Positions 9,142 to 17,200 of a DNA stretch of 64,000 nucleotides are shown here, piece after piece. Under the pieces are notes generated by a model. It did not search any database and was not told the DNA's origin. It saw only the letters and a list, made by a program, of their open reading frames with translations. Source of the DNA: Thiotrichaceae bacterium (GTDB lineage Bacteria > Pseudomonadota > Gammaproteobacteria > Beggiatoales > Beggiatoaceae); contig JAABRD010000028.1 of NCBI GenBank assembly GCA_011391085.1, forward strand, positions 1-64,000, written 5' to 3'. Numbering within the stretch: position 1 is the first letter of the stretch; each line of letters opens with the position of its first letter. The translations under genes were made by a program, and so were the position numbers.

Positions 9142-9167
9142 GGAGTCCAAGACATGTCTTGGACTCC
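9142..9167. terminator. Terminator hairpin, GGAGTCCAAGAC family
   Basis: Perfect inverted repeat GGAGTCCAAGACATGTCTTGG plus ACTCC, beginning seven bases after the protease stop. It is the second copy of the hairpin that follows four caspase-like genes. Confidence 0.7.
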
Positions 9168-9303
9168 TTATTGGTGGGGGCGGAACCTAATCAAATGGCG
9201 GGGAACAGCCCAGTGCGATGAAGTTTATCCGTTGACTTCCTCAACCCGTTGTCCTAAACTCTGTTATACTTAAACCGGAACTCATCTAAAGAGGAATTAA
9301 CAG

Positions 9304-9552
9304 ATGGAACACATCGTAAAAATAGAACCCAATGGCGTCTTGACTATTCCAGAGGAATATCGCCAAATACTGGGGATTGCGGCAGGTGATGAAGTCACCT
9401 TGCATTTAGAAGGTAATAAACTCATCATCTTCTCCCCGCTGGATCCAGTGAAGTTTGCGCAAGCGATGGTGCGACGTTATACGGCGCCACGAACGCAGAG
9501 TATGGTTGATGAACTGATTGCAGAAAGACGACAAGAGGCCGCCCGTGAATAA
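9304..9552 (+). CDS. AbrB/SpoVT-fold antitoxin (VapB-like)
   Basis: An 82-residue protein with the swapped-hairpin AbrB motif at the N terminus (VKIEPNGVLTIPEEYRQILGIAAGDEVTLHLEGNKLII) that binds operator DNA. The basic tail (MVRRYTAPRTQSMVDELIAERRQE) probably wraps the toxin. GAGGAATTAAC precedes the ATG. The toxin gene starts inside its last codons. A truncated second copy of this gene lies at 25628-25755. Confidence 0.85.
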   Translation: MEHIVKIEPNGVLTIPEEYRQILGIAAGDEVTLHLEGNKLIIFSPLDPVKFAQAMVRRYTAPRTQSMVDELIAERRQEAARE

Positions 9553-9934
9553 AACTAAAATTCTTCTGGATTCCTCAGCCATTCTCGCACTCCTTTATCA
9601 AGAACCAGGGGCTGACCGAGTGGAAAAGGAGAGAAGTCATGCCGCAGTTTGCACCGTTAACTTGGCAGAAGCGGCCACTAAACTGTTTGAAGATGGAATG
9701 CAGGATGATATGGTACGAAATACTTTAATCGGTTTGAACTTAACCATCATCCCCTTTACCGACCTCATGGCTTACGAAGCCGGCCGTTTGCGCCCATTGA
9801 CCCGGCCGATTGGGCTATCATTGGGTGATAGGGCTTGTCTAGCTACCGCACGAGTGCTGGAGTTACCCGTGTTGACTGCGGATAGAATTTGGTTGCAAGC
9901 GGAAGTTGGGGTGCAGGTGGAGTGTATTCGTTAG
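9545..9934 (+). CDS. PIN-domain ribonuclease toxin (VapC-like)
   Basis: The chosen start is the GTG overlapping the antitoxin stop by eight bases, giving VNKTKILLDSSAIL and 129 residues. The PIN acidic residues are visible: Asp in ILLDSSA, Glu in VNLAEAA, Asp in SLGDRACLA and Asp in LTADRIW. It is a Mg-dependent RNase of the VapC type, probably repressed with its AbrB-like partner. The duplicated island near 25.6 kb has lost this gene. Confidence 0.85.
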   Translation: MNKTKILLDSSAILALLYQEPGADRVEKERSHAAVCTVNLAEAATKLFEDGMQDDMVRNTLIGLNLTIIPFTDLMAYEAGRLRPLTRPIGLSLGDRACLATARVLELPVLTADRIWLQAEVGVQVECIR

Positions 9935-9953
9935 CATTCTGATGACCCTCCCT

Positions 9954-9986
9954 AAACCTGACAGGTCTAACAGCCCTGTCAGGTTT
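9954..9986. terminator. Terminator-like hairpin after VapBC
   Basis: AAACCTGACAGG...CCTGTCAGGTTT inverted repeat starting 20 bases after the toxin stop. The same stem sits inside the family B element at 3501-3593. Confidence 0.6.
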
Positions 9987-9995
9987 GATTGACAA

Positions 9996-10110
9996 GCCGG
10001 GCGGGACTAGAGGCTTCAGCCGGGGGCCGGCGGGACTAGAGGCTTCAGCCGGGCGGTATGACAGAGGTTTCCCGGCTGAAGCCTCTAGTCCCGCCGGCCC
10101 CCGGCTGAAG
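9996..10110. repeat. Long palindrome, GACTAGAGGCTTCAGCCGG family
   Basis: Two direct copies of GGCGGGACTAGAGGCTTCAG face an inverted CTGAAGCCTCTAGTCCCGCC copy, forming a large cruciform-capable palindrome. Related copies lie at 36510-36820, 44166-44218 and 46958-47024. This 334-base gap holds only repeats and the Fic promoter. Confidence 0.65.
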
Positions 10111-10193
10111 AAAAACTTGAACGTCGCGTTGTCCTCCCATCTGTAGTCCTCATAACCATTCTACAATATCGGCAAACTAAACTGTTCAAGTGA

Positions 10194-10222
10194 TTGACAA
10201 TGATTAAATAATAACGTATAAT
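10194..10222 (+). promoter_or_regulatory. Consensus sigma-70 promoter upstream of the Fic gene
   Basis: TTGACA (10194-10199) and TATAAT (10217-10222) are separated by exactly 17 bases, a perfect consensus, 46 bases before the Fic ATG. The same promoter is conserved in the duplicated island (25887-25915), where the gene behind it is broken. Confidence 0.75.
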
Positions 10223-10268
10223 CAGATGGTTACTCAAAAATCATATCGGCAACCACATCGGCAAAACT

Positions 10269-11477
10269 ATGTACCATCATCCGTCTCAAATGCAACCTCT
10301 GTTTCCGAATGGCACGGAGGAATTAGAAGACCTTGCGTTACCCATTTTGAGTCACTCTGCCACGTTAGGGGGACAATTACACCCGTTAAGTCGTCAGCCG
10401 ATTATTGAACTGTTGCGAATTATCAATAGCTATTATTCCAATCGTCTGGAAGGTCATCACACTCATCCGATTGACATTGAGAAAGCGATGCGACAAGATT
10501 ACTCCACTGACCCAGCAAAACGGGCTTTACAAATAGAAAGTTGTATTCATATTCAAGTCCAACGTCAGATCGAACAACGGTTGGCTACGGAAACTTCTCT
10601 CAATGTGGCTGATAGTCAATTTATCGGTTGGATTCATCAACAGTTTTATGAACAAATGCCTGACGAATTAAAATGGGTCAGTGACCCTACTCATCAAACC
10701 CAAGTGGAAGTGAAAGCAGGACAATTACGTGACCGTGAAGTACAAGTGGGACGACATATTCCACCACGGCATGATAGTCTCTCGCTATTTCTCGAAACTT
10801 TTAGTCGGGCCTACTCGCCCAGTCAATTTCATGGTACGAAAAAACTGATAGCGGCAGCCGCTTCTCATCACCGCTTGATGTGGATCCATCCATTTTTAGA
10901 CGGCAATGGTCGGGTGGCGCGGTTGTTTAGTGATGCTTACTTAGGACACATTTTAACCGGTTATGGTTTATGGACGGTCAGTCGTGGTTTGGCGCGACAA
11001 CGTAATGATTATCTGGCGGCCTTAACCCAAGGTGATGCACCACGCCAACATGATTATGATGGACGCGGTAATTTATCCAATCAAGGATTGTTAGCGTTTT
11101 GTCGTTTTTTTCTGTCAACTTGCCTGGATCAGATTACTTTTATGCAAAGTTTGTTACAATTAGAGGCTTTGTTAGAACGGATTCGCGGCTATGTGGAAGC
11201 ACGACGCGCCGGTGTGTTGCCGTTTCCGCCACTTCGTTTGGAAGCTGCTGACATTTTGCAAGCGGTTTTGTTAAGAGGAGAATTGCCCAGAGGAGAAGCA
11301 CAAAGGGTCACGCAGTTGCCGGAACGAACGGCGAGGAATATTTTGAAGCAATTATTGACGGAAGGTTTGTTAGTGTCACCAACCGCGAAAGGGGTGGTGA
11401 GACTGGGAATACCGGCGGCGGTGGCTTATTATTGGTTGCCACAGTTGTATTCGGAAGCATTGGAATCCAAATGCTAA
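10269..11477 (+). CDS. Fic-family AMP/NMP transferase with C-terminal winged helix
   Basis: A 402-residue Fic protein. The catalytic motif HPFLDGNGRVARL is intact with His207. An N-terminal inhibitory-helix motif S-x-x-x-E-G (SNRLEG, Ser57/Glu61) indicates self-inhibited class II architecture. The last ~100 residues (EAADILQAVLLRGELPRGEAQRVTQLPERTARNILKQLL) look like a winged helix that may autoregulate. Family members modify target hydroxyls with AMP; the target here is unknown. The sigma-70 promoter is directly upstream. A pseudogene copy lies at 25962-26538. Confidence 0.88.
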   Translation: MYHHPSQMQPLFPNGTEELEDLALPILSHSATLGGQLHPLSRQPIIELLRIINSYYSNRLEGHHTHPIDIEKAMRQDYSTDPAKRALQIESCIHIQVQRQIEQRLATETSLNVADSQFIGWIHQQFYEQMPDELKWVSDPTHQTQVEVKAGQLRDREVQVGRHIPPRHDSLSLFLETFSRAYSPSQFHGTKKLIAAAASHHRLMWIHPFLDGNGRVARLFSDAYLGHILTGYGLWTVSRGLARQRNDYLAALTQGDAPRQHDYDGRGNLSNQGLLAFCRFFLSTCLDQITFMQSLLQLEALLERIRGYVEARRAGVLPFPPLRLEAADILQAVLLRGELPRGEAQRVTQLPERTARNILKQLLTEGLLVSPTAKGVVRLGIPAAVAYYWLPQLYSEALESKC

Positions 11478-11555
11478 TTGGAAAACTACAAATTAACGAC
11501 AAGAAAGTCTTCAATACACTGTAAGTACCTGTGCATAACGAACATGGTATTTCAG

Positions 11556-11631
11556 GTAGGGTGGATTAAGCGAAGCGTATCCACCTCCCGTTTTCAATGT
11601 TGGTGGATACGCTTCGCTTAATCCACCCTAC
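11556..11631. repeat. Dispersed hairpin, GTAGGGTGGATTAAGCGAAG family
   Basis: Near-perfect inverted repeat GTAGGGTGGATTAAGCGAAG...CTTCGCTTAATCCACCCTAC, almost identical to 60953-61029 except for the loop. It separates the Fic gene from the RelB-like gene. Confidence 0.7.
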
Positions 11632-11649
11632 AGATGGAACTAATCCTCT

Positions 11650-11958
11650 ATGAACCCAAGAACCACAATATCTGCTACAATTGACCCCCTTCTGAAAATG
11701 GAAGTGCAAGCTATTTTGAAACGTTTAGGTTTATCCACCTCACAAGCTATCACTCTCTTTTTTCAGCAAGTGCAACAAGCCCAAACTTTACCTTTTGCTG
11801 AGGCGGAAACACCTCTCCAATCAGAGACTTGTGAACTTTTGACCACGACCGCCGGAGTGTCTTGTTTAGAATTAATGCAGGATGACATCGGTTGCCTCAA
11901 GGAGGCACCGGCGGACCTTTCTACAAACAAATCTTATCTGAATGACTATGGCTTATGA
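11650..11958 (+). CDS. RelB/DinJ-type antitoxin (island copy 1)
   Basis: The 102-residue protein begins with a ribbon-helix-helix of RelB/DinJ type (TTISATIDPLLKMEVQAILKRLG, then LSTSQAITLFFQQV). It ends in an acidic tail that overlaps the start of a PIN toxin gene by four bases. The toxin is truncated in this copy, so the antitoxin is probably an orphan. An intact paralogous pair is at 26751-27481. Confidence 0.8.
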   Translation: MNPRTTISATIDPLLKMEVQAILKRLGLSTSQAITLFFQQVQQAQTLPFAEAETPLQSETCELLTTTAGVSCLELMQDDIGCLKEAPADLSTNKSYLNDYGL

Positions 11959-12068
11959 AACCACTGGCAATGATAGACACTGGCCCCTTGGCAGCCGCTT
12001 TGAGTCAGGCCGATAAACATCACCAATGGGTGGTTCAACAAGTTGACTTTTTCAATTCGTTGTCTTAA
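11955..12068 (+). pseudogene. Truncated PIN-domain toxin (island copy 1)
   Basis: The first ~30 codons (MKPLAMIDTGPLAAALSQAD and following) match the intact PIN gene at 27056. The reading then jumps into GTTGACTTTTTCAATTCGTTGTC, a sequence that resembles the leader of the vapB gene at 9230, and stops. Only the first catalytic Asp remains. The fusion suggests deletion by recombination between leader repeats. Confidence 0.8.
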
Positions 12069-12149
12069 ACTCTGTGGTACTCGGACCAAAACTTATCTGA
12101 CCAACATCGAAGTGACAGCCGATTGAATAAATACGGGAGACTTTTATCA

Positions 12150-12407
12150 ATGACAACTAAAGCCGAATTACATTATCTGATAGACTCCTTGCCAGACCAT
12201 GAATTACCTGCGGTGCAATGGTTTTTAAATTATGTCCATGCCCACAGTGACCCAGTGTTACGTGCTTTGAGGAACGCCCCTGCGGATGACGAAGAAACGA
12301 GTGTTGCAGAGGAACAGTTAGTTCAGGAGGCCCGCGCCGAAGTGGCGAGAGGTGAAGTGTCGTCGTGGGAAGTAGTGAAACAGCGATTGCTTAGGAGAAC
12401 CGTATGA
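12150..12407 (+). CDS. RelE-partner antitoxin
   Basis: The start is the ATG nine bases after GGGAGA, giving MTTKAELHYLIDSLPDHELP and 85 residues. The layout (short N-terminal helix, acidic centre, basic end EVVKQRLLRR) is that of small RelE-partner antitoxins. It overlaps the toxin start by four bases. Confidence 0.75.
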   Translation: MTTKAELHYLIDSLPDHELPAVQWFLNYVHAHSDPVLRALRNAPADDEETSVAEEQLVQEARAEVARGEVSSWEVVKQRLLRRTV

Positions 12408-12661
12408 AACCTTGGTCACTGTTTCTTACTTACGTCGCCGAAAAAGACCTGACTAAATTGCCGGAACGAGATTTACAGACAGTTATTCAAGCCTTGGATA
12501 GATTGACTCAAAATCCGTCTAGCGTGGATATTCGTAAATTAACAGGAAGTTCCAATGAATGGCGTTTACGGGTTGGAAAATGGCGAATACGTTTTATGTT
12601 TGTGGCAAACACTCACACTATTCAAATTTTGAGGGTCTTGCCGAGAAAAAGTGCTTATTAG
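12404..12661 (+). CDS. RelE-family mRNA interferase toxin
   Basis: An 85-residue RelE-fold protein. LPERDLQTVIQALDRLTQNP, DIRKLTGSSNEWRLRVGKWRIRFMF and IQILRVLPRKSAY match the helix–sheet–terminal arginine pattern of RelE/ParE toxins, with basic residues on the last strands. ATGA overlap with the antitoxin indicates one transcript. Confidence 0.85.
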   Translation: MKPWSLFLTYVAEKDLTKLPERDLQTVIQALDRLTQNPSSVDIRKLTGSSNEWRLRVGKWRIRFMFVANTHTIQILRVLPRKSAY

Positions 12662-12676
12662 TTAGTGGGTTTGATT

Positions 12677-12740
12677 ACAACGAATTGAGAAATAAACGAA
12701 TTGGTGACGGGCTTAATTCGTTTATTTCTCAATTCGTTGT
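12677..12740. repeat. Inverted repeat ACAACGAATTGAG...CTCAATTCGTTGT
   Basis: A stem-loop with long A/T-rich arms just after the RelE gene. Related inverted repeats lie at 14144-14220 and 20196-20264, each shortly upstream of a caspase-like gene or its relic. Confidence 0.6.
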
Positions 12741-12759
12741 CCTCAACTCCCATTGTCTT

Positions 12760-12888
12760 AGGACTTACGCAGCCGTTTTTGTAATTATTTGATTTTACAC
12801 ACTATCACCCCCCCGTACACGGGGGGACTCCCTCCCCGCGTGCGGGGAGGGTTGGGGTGGGGTAAAGACCGGCGGTTGCGTAAGTCCT
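12760..12888. repeat. Palindromic element AGGACTTACGCA...TGCGTAAGTCCT (family D)
   Basis: Inverted ends AGGACTTACGCA and TGCGTAAGTCCT enclose CACCCC / GGGGTG runs with a GTACACGGGG core. Related copies lie at 34190-34397, 34807-34940 and 35355-35428. No coding capacity. Confidence 0.6.
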
Positions 12889-12928
12889 GGTCTTTTAACC
12901 CATTTACTTTCATTTAGGAGATATTTTT

Positions 12929-13024
12929 ATGTCAACTCACTTAACCAAACTGATTTTCTACCTCACCCTCTCTCCTCATTTGGGCCAGCGAATCCTGGTA
13001 CGCATCGGACCTTTTACACACTAA
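12929..13024 (+). pseudogene. Relic of the 5' end of the WD40-caspase gene
   Basis: From about 12896 the sequence matches the leader, ribosome site (AGGAGATATTTTTATG) and signal-peptide codons of the gene at 14273 (MSTHLTKLIFYLTLSP against MPTNLTKLIFYFMLTLSP). It diverges and stops after 31 codons. It looks like the remnant of another, deleted member of the family or a failed duplication. The rest of the gap between 12662 and 13264 holds only the repeats listed. Confidence 0.75.
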
Positions 13025-13061
13025 AAAGGTATTGCACACCAGGTAATGCTATGCTATAATT

Positions 13062-13179
13062 GGTGGTGATGCAATATGGGTGGTTTTCTGGTAGGGGCAA
13101 CCCTTGTGGTTGCCCTCTGCTGGTGCAGGTTGGGCAACCACAAGGGTTGCCCCTACATCACCCACATTGCATCACTACC
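13062..13179. mobile_element. Family B element with 8-bp target duplication CTATAATT
   Basis: GGTGGTGATGCAAT...ATTGCATCACTACC ends are flanked by identical CTATAATT copies (13054-13061 and 13180-13187). The interior carries an inverted repeat built on GGGGCAACCCTTGTGGTTGCC. Confidence 0.75.
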
Positions 13180-13264
13180 CTATAATTTGACTTTTAGGAA
13201 TTGAGAGTGTCATTATAACCTTAAAATTTTTTAGTTGGGCAAGTTGACCATGGAGTGACCTATT

Positions 13265-13531
13265 ATGTATACCATTGAATTTGAATCTCACTTACACCAC
13301 GGACTGATTAAAATTCCAGACCGTTACCAGGACTGGTTTGGAAAGTCCGTTAAAGTGATTTTGTTACCCATTGAACCAGATGTTCAGGAAACCAACCCAG
13401 TATCTAAACCGCGTCGTTTGCCTAAAGGTGCCGGACTTTACCACAGTGGCCGTTCGGATATTTCGGAACGCGCCGAGGAACTCTTGTTTCAAACGGAAGT
13501 GGCGGTGGTTGGCCTCAGTGAGGAGGTTTAA
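13265..13531 (+). CDS. Small protein preceding DUF433/DUF5615 pair, possible antitoxin component
   Basis: An 88-residue protein of unknown family. The N terminus (MYTIEFESHLHHGLIKIPDRYQDWFGKSVKVILLP) could be an AbrB-like beta hairpin; the C terminus (GRSDISERAEELLFQTE) is helical. TAATG stop/start overlap with the DUF433 gene and the four-base overlap that follows make a three-gene operon, so it may be an extra DNA-binding part of the TA unit. Confidence 0.55.
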   Translation: MYTIEFESHLHHGLIKIPDRYQDWFGKSVKVILLPIEPDVQETNPVSKPRRLPKGAGLYHSGRSDISERAEELLFQTEVAVVGLSEEV

Positions 13532-13806
13532 TGAGGAAACCTCTTCGCGCCCAGGTTAAACAAGTCTTCCCCAGACGACCACGTAAACGGCCTCACCCGA
13601 ATCAATATGTCAAGATAGACGCTGATATTTTAGGAGGCACCCCCGTGTTTGTGAATACACGAGTGCCGGTGAAGGCATTATTTGACTATTTGGAAGGCAA
13701 CCAAACCTTAATGGACTTTTTGGAGGATTTTCCGTCCGTGAAACAGGAAGTCGTCGTGGCCTTTTTAGCCGAACTGGCCCAGCCATATAAAACTGAAGTA
13801 GCATGA
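13531..13806 (+). CDS. DUF433-family antitoxin
   Basis: A 91-residue DUF433 protein: VKIDADILGGTPVFVNTRVPVKALFDYLEGNQTLMDFLEDFPSVKQEVVVAFL is the family's helix-turn-helix-like signature. DUF433 proteins commonly sit beside DUF5615 PIN-like proteins as the antitoxin. It overlaps that gene by four bases here. Confidence 0.82.
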   Translation: MRKPLRAQVKQVFPRRPRKRPHPNQYVKIDADILGGTPVFVNTRVPVKALFDYLEGNQTLMDFLEDFPSVKQEVVVAFLAELAQPYKTEVA

Positions 13807-14126
13807 ATATCCTGTTAGACGAATGCGTTCCCAAAAGACTCAAGAGATATTTGGTCGGACACGCCGTGAGAACGGTGGTCGAAATGGGTTGGAGTGGCAC
13901 GAAAAACGCTCATCTTCTGACACTGGCAGAACCCTATTTTGAGGTATTTATCACGGTTGACCAAAATTTGCGCTATCAACAAAATCTGCGAGGTTTTAAG
14001 GTAGCGATAATAGTTCTCATCGTGCCTGACAACCAAATTGACTCTTTTTTGCCTTTATTGGACTCTCTCAACGCGGCCCTCATCTCGCCTTGCAAAGGCA
14101 CGGTGACACTGATTGGGAGAAAGTAA
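13803..14126 (+). CDS. DUF5615 PIN-like toxin
   Basis: A 107-residue protein with the DUF5615 opening MNILLDECVPKRLKRYL, the central FEVFITVDQNLRYQQNL (conserved T-x-D) and IIVLIVPDNQ. These are PIN-like nuclease folds with Asp/Glu in the first strand. It is the toxin candidate of the DUF433 pair. Confidence 0.82.
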   Translation: MNILLDECVPKRLKRYLVGHAVRTVVEMGWSGTKNAHLLTLAEPYFEVFITVDQNLRYQQNLRGFKVAIIVLIVPDNQIDSFLPLLDSLNAALISPCKGTVTLIGRK

Positions 14127-14143
14127 CACAAGAATGATAAATT

Positions 14144-14220
14144 GAGGACAACGAATTGAGGAAATCAACGGATAAAACCCTGACCTCTCACCATCCGTTC
14201 CTTTCCTCAATCTGTTGTCC
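14144..14220. repeat. Inverted repeat GGACAACGAATTGAGGAA...TTCCTCAATCTGTTGTCC
   Basis: An imperfect inverted repeat about 50 bases before the caspase gene start, containing an inner pair GAAATCAACGGAT/ATCCGTTCC. It is related to 12677-12740 and 20196-20264. It could be a regulatory stem-loop or a repeat element. Confidence 0.5.
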
Positions 14221-14272
14221 TTAAACCCACTTAACCCACTTAACCTATTTACTTTTACTTAGGAGATATTTT

Positions 14273-17200
14273 ATGCCAACTAACTTAACCAAACTGATTT
14301 TCTACTTCATGCTCACCCTGTCTCCCTTCACATGGGCCAGCGAACCTTCGGGCGCCCCGATTCTCCGTCTTGAAACGGGGATGCACACTGCCCCAATCAA
14401 TCAAATCAGTGTGGATGCCCAAGAACGCTTTTTACTGACTGCCTCACTGGATAAAACGTTGCGACTTTGGGATTTGAACGACGGAAAACAAATACAGATT
14501 TATCGTGTCCCCATCGGTGTTAACAATCAGGAAGGCCAACTGCGGGCGGGCGCCATCTCGCCTAACGGTGACTGGATAGCGGGGGGAGGTGATACGGGTA
14601 TTGAATGGGAAGGTGGTCCTTCGATTTATCTGTTCAATCGTATGACGGATAAGTTGGTCAAACGCCTATACGGTTTGCCAGCAAACATTTTGTACCTTTG
14701 TTTTTCTCCTGATGGTCAGTATCTTGCCGCTAGTTTAGCGGGGAATGGTGGTGTCCACGTATGGGAAACTCAACAGTGGGCACAAGTATTCAGTGACACC
14801 CAATATGGAAATAGTAGTACGAGTTGCCAGTTTGACTCTCAAAATCGCTTAATCACCAGTGCCTGGGACGGTTATCTACGCTTATATTCTCCAACTTCAG
14901 GCACTTTTACATTAGTGACTCAAGCGCAAGCCCCAGGCGGGAAGCAGCCTCTTCGTGCCGTTTTCTCTAGCAACGGAAATAAAATTGCGGTAGGGTTTGC
15001 TGATTCTCCCCAAGTCAATGTGTTAGATGGGCATACTCTTGGGCTATTGTATGCACCAGACCTCAACGATATTTTGGGTAGTAAAGTTACCTTCAGTATG
15101 ACTTGGTCGGATGATGAACAACAGTTATGTGCTAGTGGAGACTATGAAGACTATAGTGATAACCAGCCGAACTTTTTAATACGTTGTTGGTCGCAAGGTG
15201 GTCAAGGTGGTCATACCGATTATTGGCTAGGGACCACGATGATTACCCACATTCGTTGGTTGCGGAGTGGAGAATTAGTCTATAGTTCGATGGAACCAAG
15301 TTGGGGTATTTTAGACAGCACCGGGAAAAAGCGCGTGGAACATACTGCTACGACTGCTGACTACAGTAGTCTCATTTTTGGTGGTTTCCTGGTATCTTAC
15401 GATGGCAGTACCGTGCAATTTGGTTTAAAACTACTTGAATATCGTCCTGTACGATTTTCTCTCTTTCAGTCCTCTCTCTTGACTGATCCTCCTACGGATC
15501 CCTCGTTGGCCGGACCCGACACTACCAGCCTAAATATTACGGGTGTGGGTACCGTTCAAACTAAACTTAATGGCATCGCTTTGCCTTTAACACCAAATGA
15601 ACGGTCTGTTTCCACCGCAATTGCGCCCGACCAATCCAGTTTCCTGTTGGGTGCTGGTTTTTTACGGCTATTTGATGCCAAAGGGCAACTCAAGTGGGCA
15701 GTACCAGTGCCCGGTAGTGTGGTTTGGGCCGTGAATATTTCTGGCGATGGTCAAAAAGCCATTGCGGCCCTTGGAGATGGCACCATTCGTTGGTACAATT
15801 TACGCAATGGCGAAGAGTTACTCGCGCTCTTTCCTCATGTTGATGGTAAACGCTGGATTGCGTGGACTCCTTCGGGCTATTATATGAGTTCGGGTGAAGA
15901 TGCCGATAACTTATTGGGTTGGCATGTCAATCATGGCAAAGACCAGGCCGCGAGTTTTTATTTAGTCGGGCAATTATACTCTAAGACTTATAAAAAACCA
16001 GAAGTGGTACAAAGAACTTTAGTGACTTTAAGTGAGAAAAAAGCCCTGGCAGAACTGCAAGCCGAAAATACCCCCAATGAACCTTCCACAAAGCCGATTT
16101 TGCAATTAGAAACTGGAATGCACATTGCACCTATTAATTGGTTTGATATTGATGCCAATGAACAGTTCCTAATGACGGCTTCCAACGATAAAACATTACG
16201 ACTTTGGGATTTAACTACTGGGGGACTAATAACGACCTATCGTATTCCCATTGGTGCTGGCAGCGAGGGCTTCCTGCAAGCGGTTGCCATCTCACCTCAC
16301 GGTGAATGGATCGCGGGCGGAGGTAAGACGGGTTTTGAATGGGATCGCAGTACCTCGATTTATCTGTTTAATCGTAAGACGGGTAAATTGTTCAAACGCT
16401 TGGTCGGTTTACCAGAAGTTATTAGCCGCCTTTGTTTTTCTCCTGATGGTCAGTATCTGGCCGCCAGTCTGGTCGCCAGTTCAGTAGGGAAGGGCATCCG
16501 CGTGTGGGAAACTCAACAGTGGACCCAGGTGTTCAGCGACACTAACTATGGAGACCGCAGTATGAGTTGCCAGTTTGATTCTCAGAATCGCTTGCTGACC
16601 AGTGCATGGGATGGCTATCTGCGATTATATTCTCCAACTTCAGGCACTTTTACGTTAGTGACTCAAGCACAAGCCCCAGGAGGAAAACAACCTTCTCATG
16701 CGGTTTTCTCCCCCAGAGGCGATAAAATTGCCGTCGGGTTTAATGATTCGGCCAAAGTCAATGTGTTGGATGGACAAACTCTGGCCTTATTATATGCTCC
16801 GGATACCAGCAGTATTGGTAATGGGGCCCTTCATAGTGTGACTTGGTCAACTGATGAACAACTATTATGTGCGGGGGGTAGCTATCAGGATAACTACTTG
16901 AACAGATTAATACGTTGTTGGTCACAAGGGGATCAAGGCAGTTATACCGACTGGGTGGCCTCTACTAATACCATTTTTCAACTTCGTTTTTTGCAAAATG
17001 GCGATTTAGCTTATGGCACGGCAGAACCCAGTTGGGGAATTTTAGATGGCTCTGGGAAAAAACGTTTGGAACAAACCGCATCCATTGCTGACTATCGTTT
17101 CATGAAATTTTTGGTATCTTATGATGGTAGCATCGTTGATTTTTATTTCTCTTTACTAAGCGGTCGGCCAGCGCGTTTTTTCCTCGACCAGCAACGGTTG

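Noticed and set aside
9228-9272. Sigma-70 promoter before vapB (TTGACT and TATACT)
   Set aside because: The two boxes are 27 bases apart, too far for a standard promoter; kept only as a repeated leader.
13032-13180. Small RNA or riboswitch in the stem-rich region before the DUF433 operon
   Set aside because: The stem is explained by a family B element with a visible target duplication.
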